A stretch of 64,000 bases of DNA from Streptoalloteichus hindustanus (GTDB lineage: Bacteria; Actinomycetota; Actinomycetes; Mycobacteriales; Pseudonocardiaceae): the NCBI RefSeq assembly GCF_900129375.1, contig NZ_FQVN01000009.1, positions 62,001 to 126,000 of the forward strand, written 5' to 3'. Every line of letters starts with the position of its first letter. Position 1 is the stretch's first letter. A model generated the notes under the pieces. It was not told the origin of the DNA and made no database searches. It was given only the letters and a program-made list of their open reading frames with translations. Below are positions 63,150-64,000 of this stretch, piece after piece. The position numbers and the translations under genes were made by a program.

Positions 63150-63888
63150 GATTGTCGTCTCGCTCCTTAGTCCGGCGGCCGCCACGCCCTGCCGGGCGTC
63201 GAGGTCGCTACCTGCCCTCCGGCCACCCGGTGCCTCCGGGCGGCGGGGCCGTGCTGAGCCGGTCGTCGCCGGCCGTCAACGCTCCTGTGGTTCACGGGCA
63301 CGCCCTCGCGGCGCCGACCGCCGGCCGCGCGACCCGGGATCCTCCGGGCGACATCTCCGCCGGCTCGCCGGGCCGCCGCAGCGCCACGCGCCCCGGGACA
63401 CCGACCACTCCCCGTCCGCGGGCCCGAAGCCCTCCCGACCAGTCATGGGACGTCCTCCACAAAGCCGTCCTGCGGCACCCACCCGGCCCCGCGCGTCCAG
63501 AATGCCGGCCGAGCACGGGACAGGTCCCGCACAAGCCCCCCGGTCCAGCACCGAACGAACGCCCGCGCACCCACCGAACCGCACCCACCCGGCCCTCGCC
63601 ACGGGACTCCGGAGGGCCATCCGGCTGGACGTGGGGCGCAGCCGCACAACCGCCTCGAACCGGCGCCGGGCGGTCCCCCGAATCCACCGCGGGCACCCAC
63701 CCGGCCCCGACCGAGGAGGTCCTGAGGCCACCCCAGCCGAACGTGGAGCGGATTCCGCGGAACCGCCCCGTTCCGCGCGGAGAAACCCCACGAAACCCAC
63801 CCAGCGGTACCCACCGACCCCCCTGCCAAGGAGGACCGGGGGGCACCCCGGCCGGGTGTGGGGCGGGCCCCACACGTTTCAGTCCACA
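63150..63888. other. Gene-free gap between the SIS-type gene and manA
   Basis: 739 bp. Open frames run through on both strands, but the underlying repeat period (~110 bp) is not a multiple of three and the translations are Pro/Arg or Gly/Arg-rich shadows. The right two-thirds is a degenerate tandem repeat; the left third shows nothing I recognise. Confidence 0.55.
63477..63888. repeat. Four degenerate ~110-bp tandem units
   Basis: Units begin with ACCCACC at 63477, 63583, 63695 and 63809 (periods 106, 112 and 114). The last three share ACCCACC-CGGCCC, a block of the type GGAGG(T/A)CC, then GGNGGCCACCC, then a block of the type GACGTGGGGCGG, in the same order. The first unit matches mainly at its start. 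C-rich on the plus strand throughout. Confidence 0.65.
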
Positions 63889-64000
63889 ACGGCGCTGAGG
63901 ACACCGGGGCCGCCCAGCGCGCCCGTCGCGAGTCCCAGGTAGAGCGCGGCGGTGTCGAACCGCGAGGCCAGCACCGCGGCGCACAACGCCTCGTCCCCGG
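63889..64000 (-). CDS. C-terminal end of SIS-domain-type protein upstream of manA (partial)
   Basis: Minus strand, stop at 63889, open to the window edge (37 codons). The visible tail reads ALCAAVLASRFDTAALYLGL then ATGALGGPGVLSAVVD. By position directly upstream of manA, and by this Leu-Gly-Leu-Ala-rich tail, it fits the SIS/TobH-type protein (Rv3256c in M. tuberculosis). The diagnostic part is outside the window. Confidence 0.6.

Noticed and set aside
63152-63898. 248-codon Pro/Arg-rich frame between manA and the SIS-type gene
   Set aside because: The DNA is a degenerate ~110-bp repeat whose period is not a multiple of three, so coding is unlikely.

Overview
The window is a chromosomal segment of a very high-GC Gram-positive bacterium, most likely an actinobacterium of the Pseudonocardiaceae (Saccharothrix/Actinosynnema/Lentzea type). 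Evidence for this is the near-total G/C at third codon positions, frequent GTG starts, many genes whose start codon lies 6-9 nt after a TANNNT box (leaderless transcripts), and actinobacterial marker genes: WhiB1, PdtaS, SigH/RshA, bL37, MtrA-MtrB-LpqB, the Rv3235 family and WS/DGAT. From memory, the gene order from the histidine phosphatase (15.1 kb) to manA and the gene after it (64 kb) follows the Mycobacterium tuberculosis interval Rv3214-Rv3256c, with lineage-specific insertions. No rRNA, tRNA, intact insertion sequence, prophage or CRISPR array was found.

Layout. 0-1.3 kb: the 5' part of histidine ammonia-lyase, divergent from an IclR regulator across a long inverted repeat. 1.5-2.4 kb: a small membrane protein and a ribbon-helix-helix protein. 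2.7-6.1 kb: a four-gene compatible-solute ABC importer. 6.2-7.8 kb: a BpsA-like aminopropyltransferase/methyltransferase. 8.1-12.7 kb: a multi-PAS GGDEF-EAL protein and malic enzyme. 13-19.1 kb: an RmlC-like epimerase, nickel superoxide dismutase and its protease, DUF2795, a phosphatase, a GNAT, a secreted FG-GAP protein and a lipid kinase. 19.3-23.2 kb: the conserved stress/signalling block whiB1, pdtaS, biotinyl protein, bL37, rshA and sigH. 23.4-28.1 kb: YbaK, a hydrolase, SRAP, aroA and rsgA. 28.2-36.5 kb: lipoproteins, pruA, WS/DGAT, an rRNA methyltransferase, a HAD hydrolase and an Rv3235-family protein. 36.6-41.9 kb: secA, hpf and comF. 42-47.2 kb: lpqB, mtrB, mtrA and tmk. 47.4-52.6 kb: an unknown protein, sahH and a membrane hydrolase. 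52.6-53.2 kb: a gene-poor, scar-like stretch. 53.2-59 kb: an orphan MutL/GlmL, an aldo/keto reductase, a P-loop protein and a Sco-PCuAC-DyP copper/peroxidase operon. 59.1-64 kb: an amino-acid permease, a cation diffusion facilitator, manA and the 3' end of a SIS-domain-type gene.

How parts work together. SigH with its zinc anti-sigma factor RshA forms a thiol-oxidative switch, and a GGAAT-N18-GTT promoter lies upstream of sigH, implying autoregulation. WhiB1 (Fe-S) has two tandem CRP-like sites, linking it to cAMP. PdtaS is a cytosolic histidine kinase. MtrA/MtrB/LpqB, SecA and Tmk couple the envelope, secretion and cell cycle. Sco, PCuAC and the Tat-exported DyP peroxidase resemble the Streptomyces copper/DtpA module.

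The most unusual non-coding feature is an element present twice, in inverted orientation, each time between convergent gene ends: two same-orientation TTGTCCACA (DnaA-box-like) sites 19 bp apart, a 34-bp gap, then an identical 48-bp GC-rich core. Other intergenic oddities are degenerate tandem repeats with 12-14 bp and ~110 bp units and a pair of near-identical GTCCG-N5-CGGAC palindromes.
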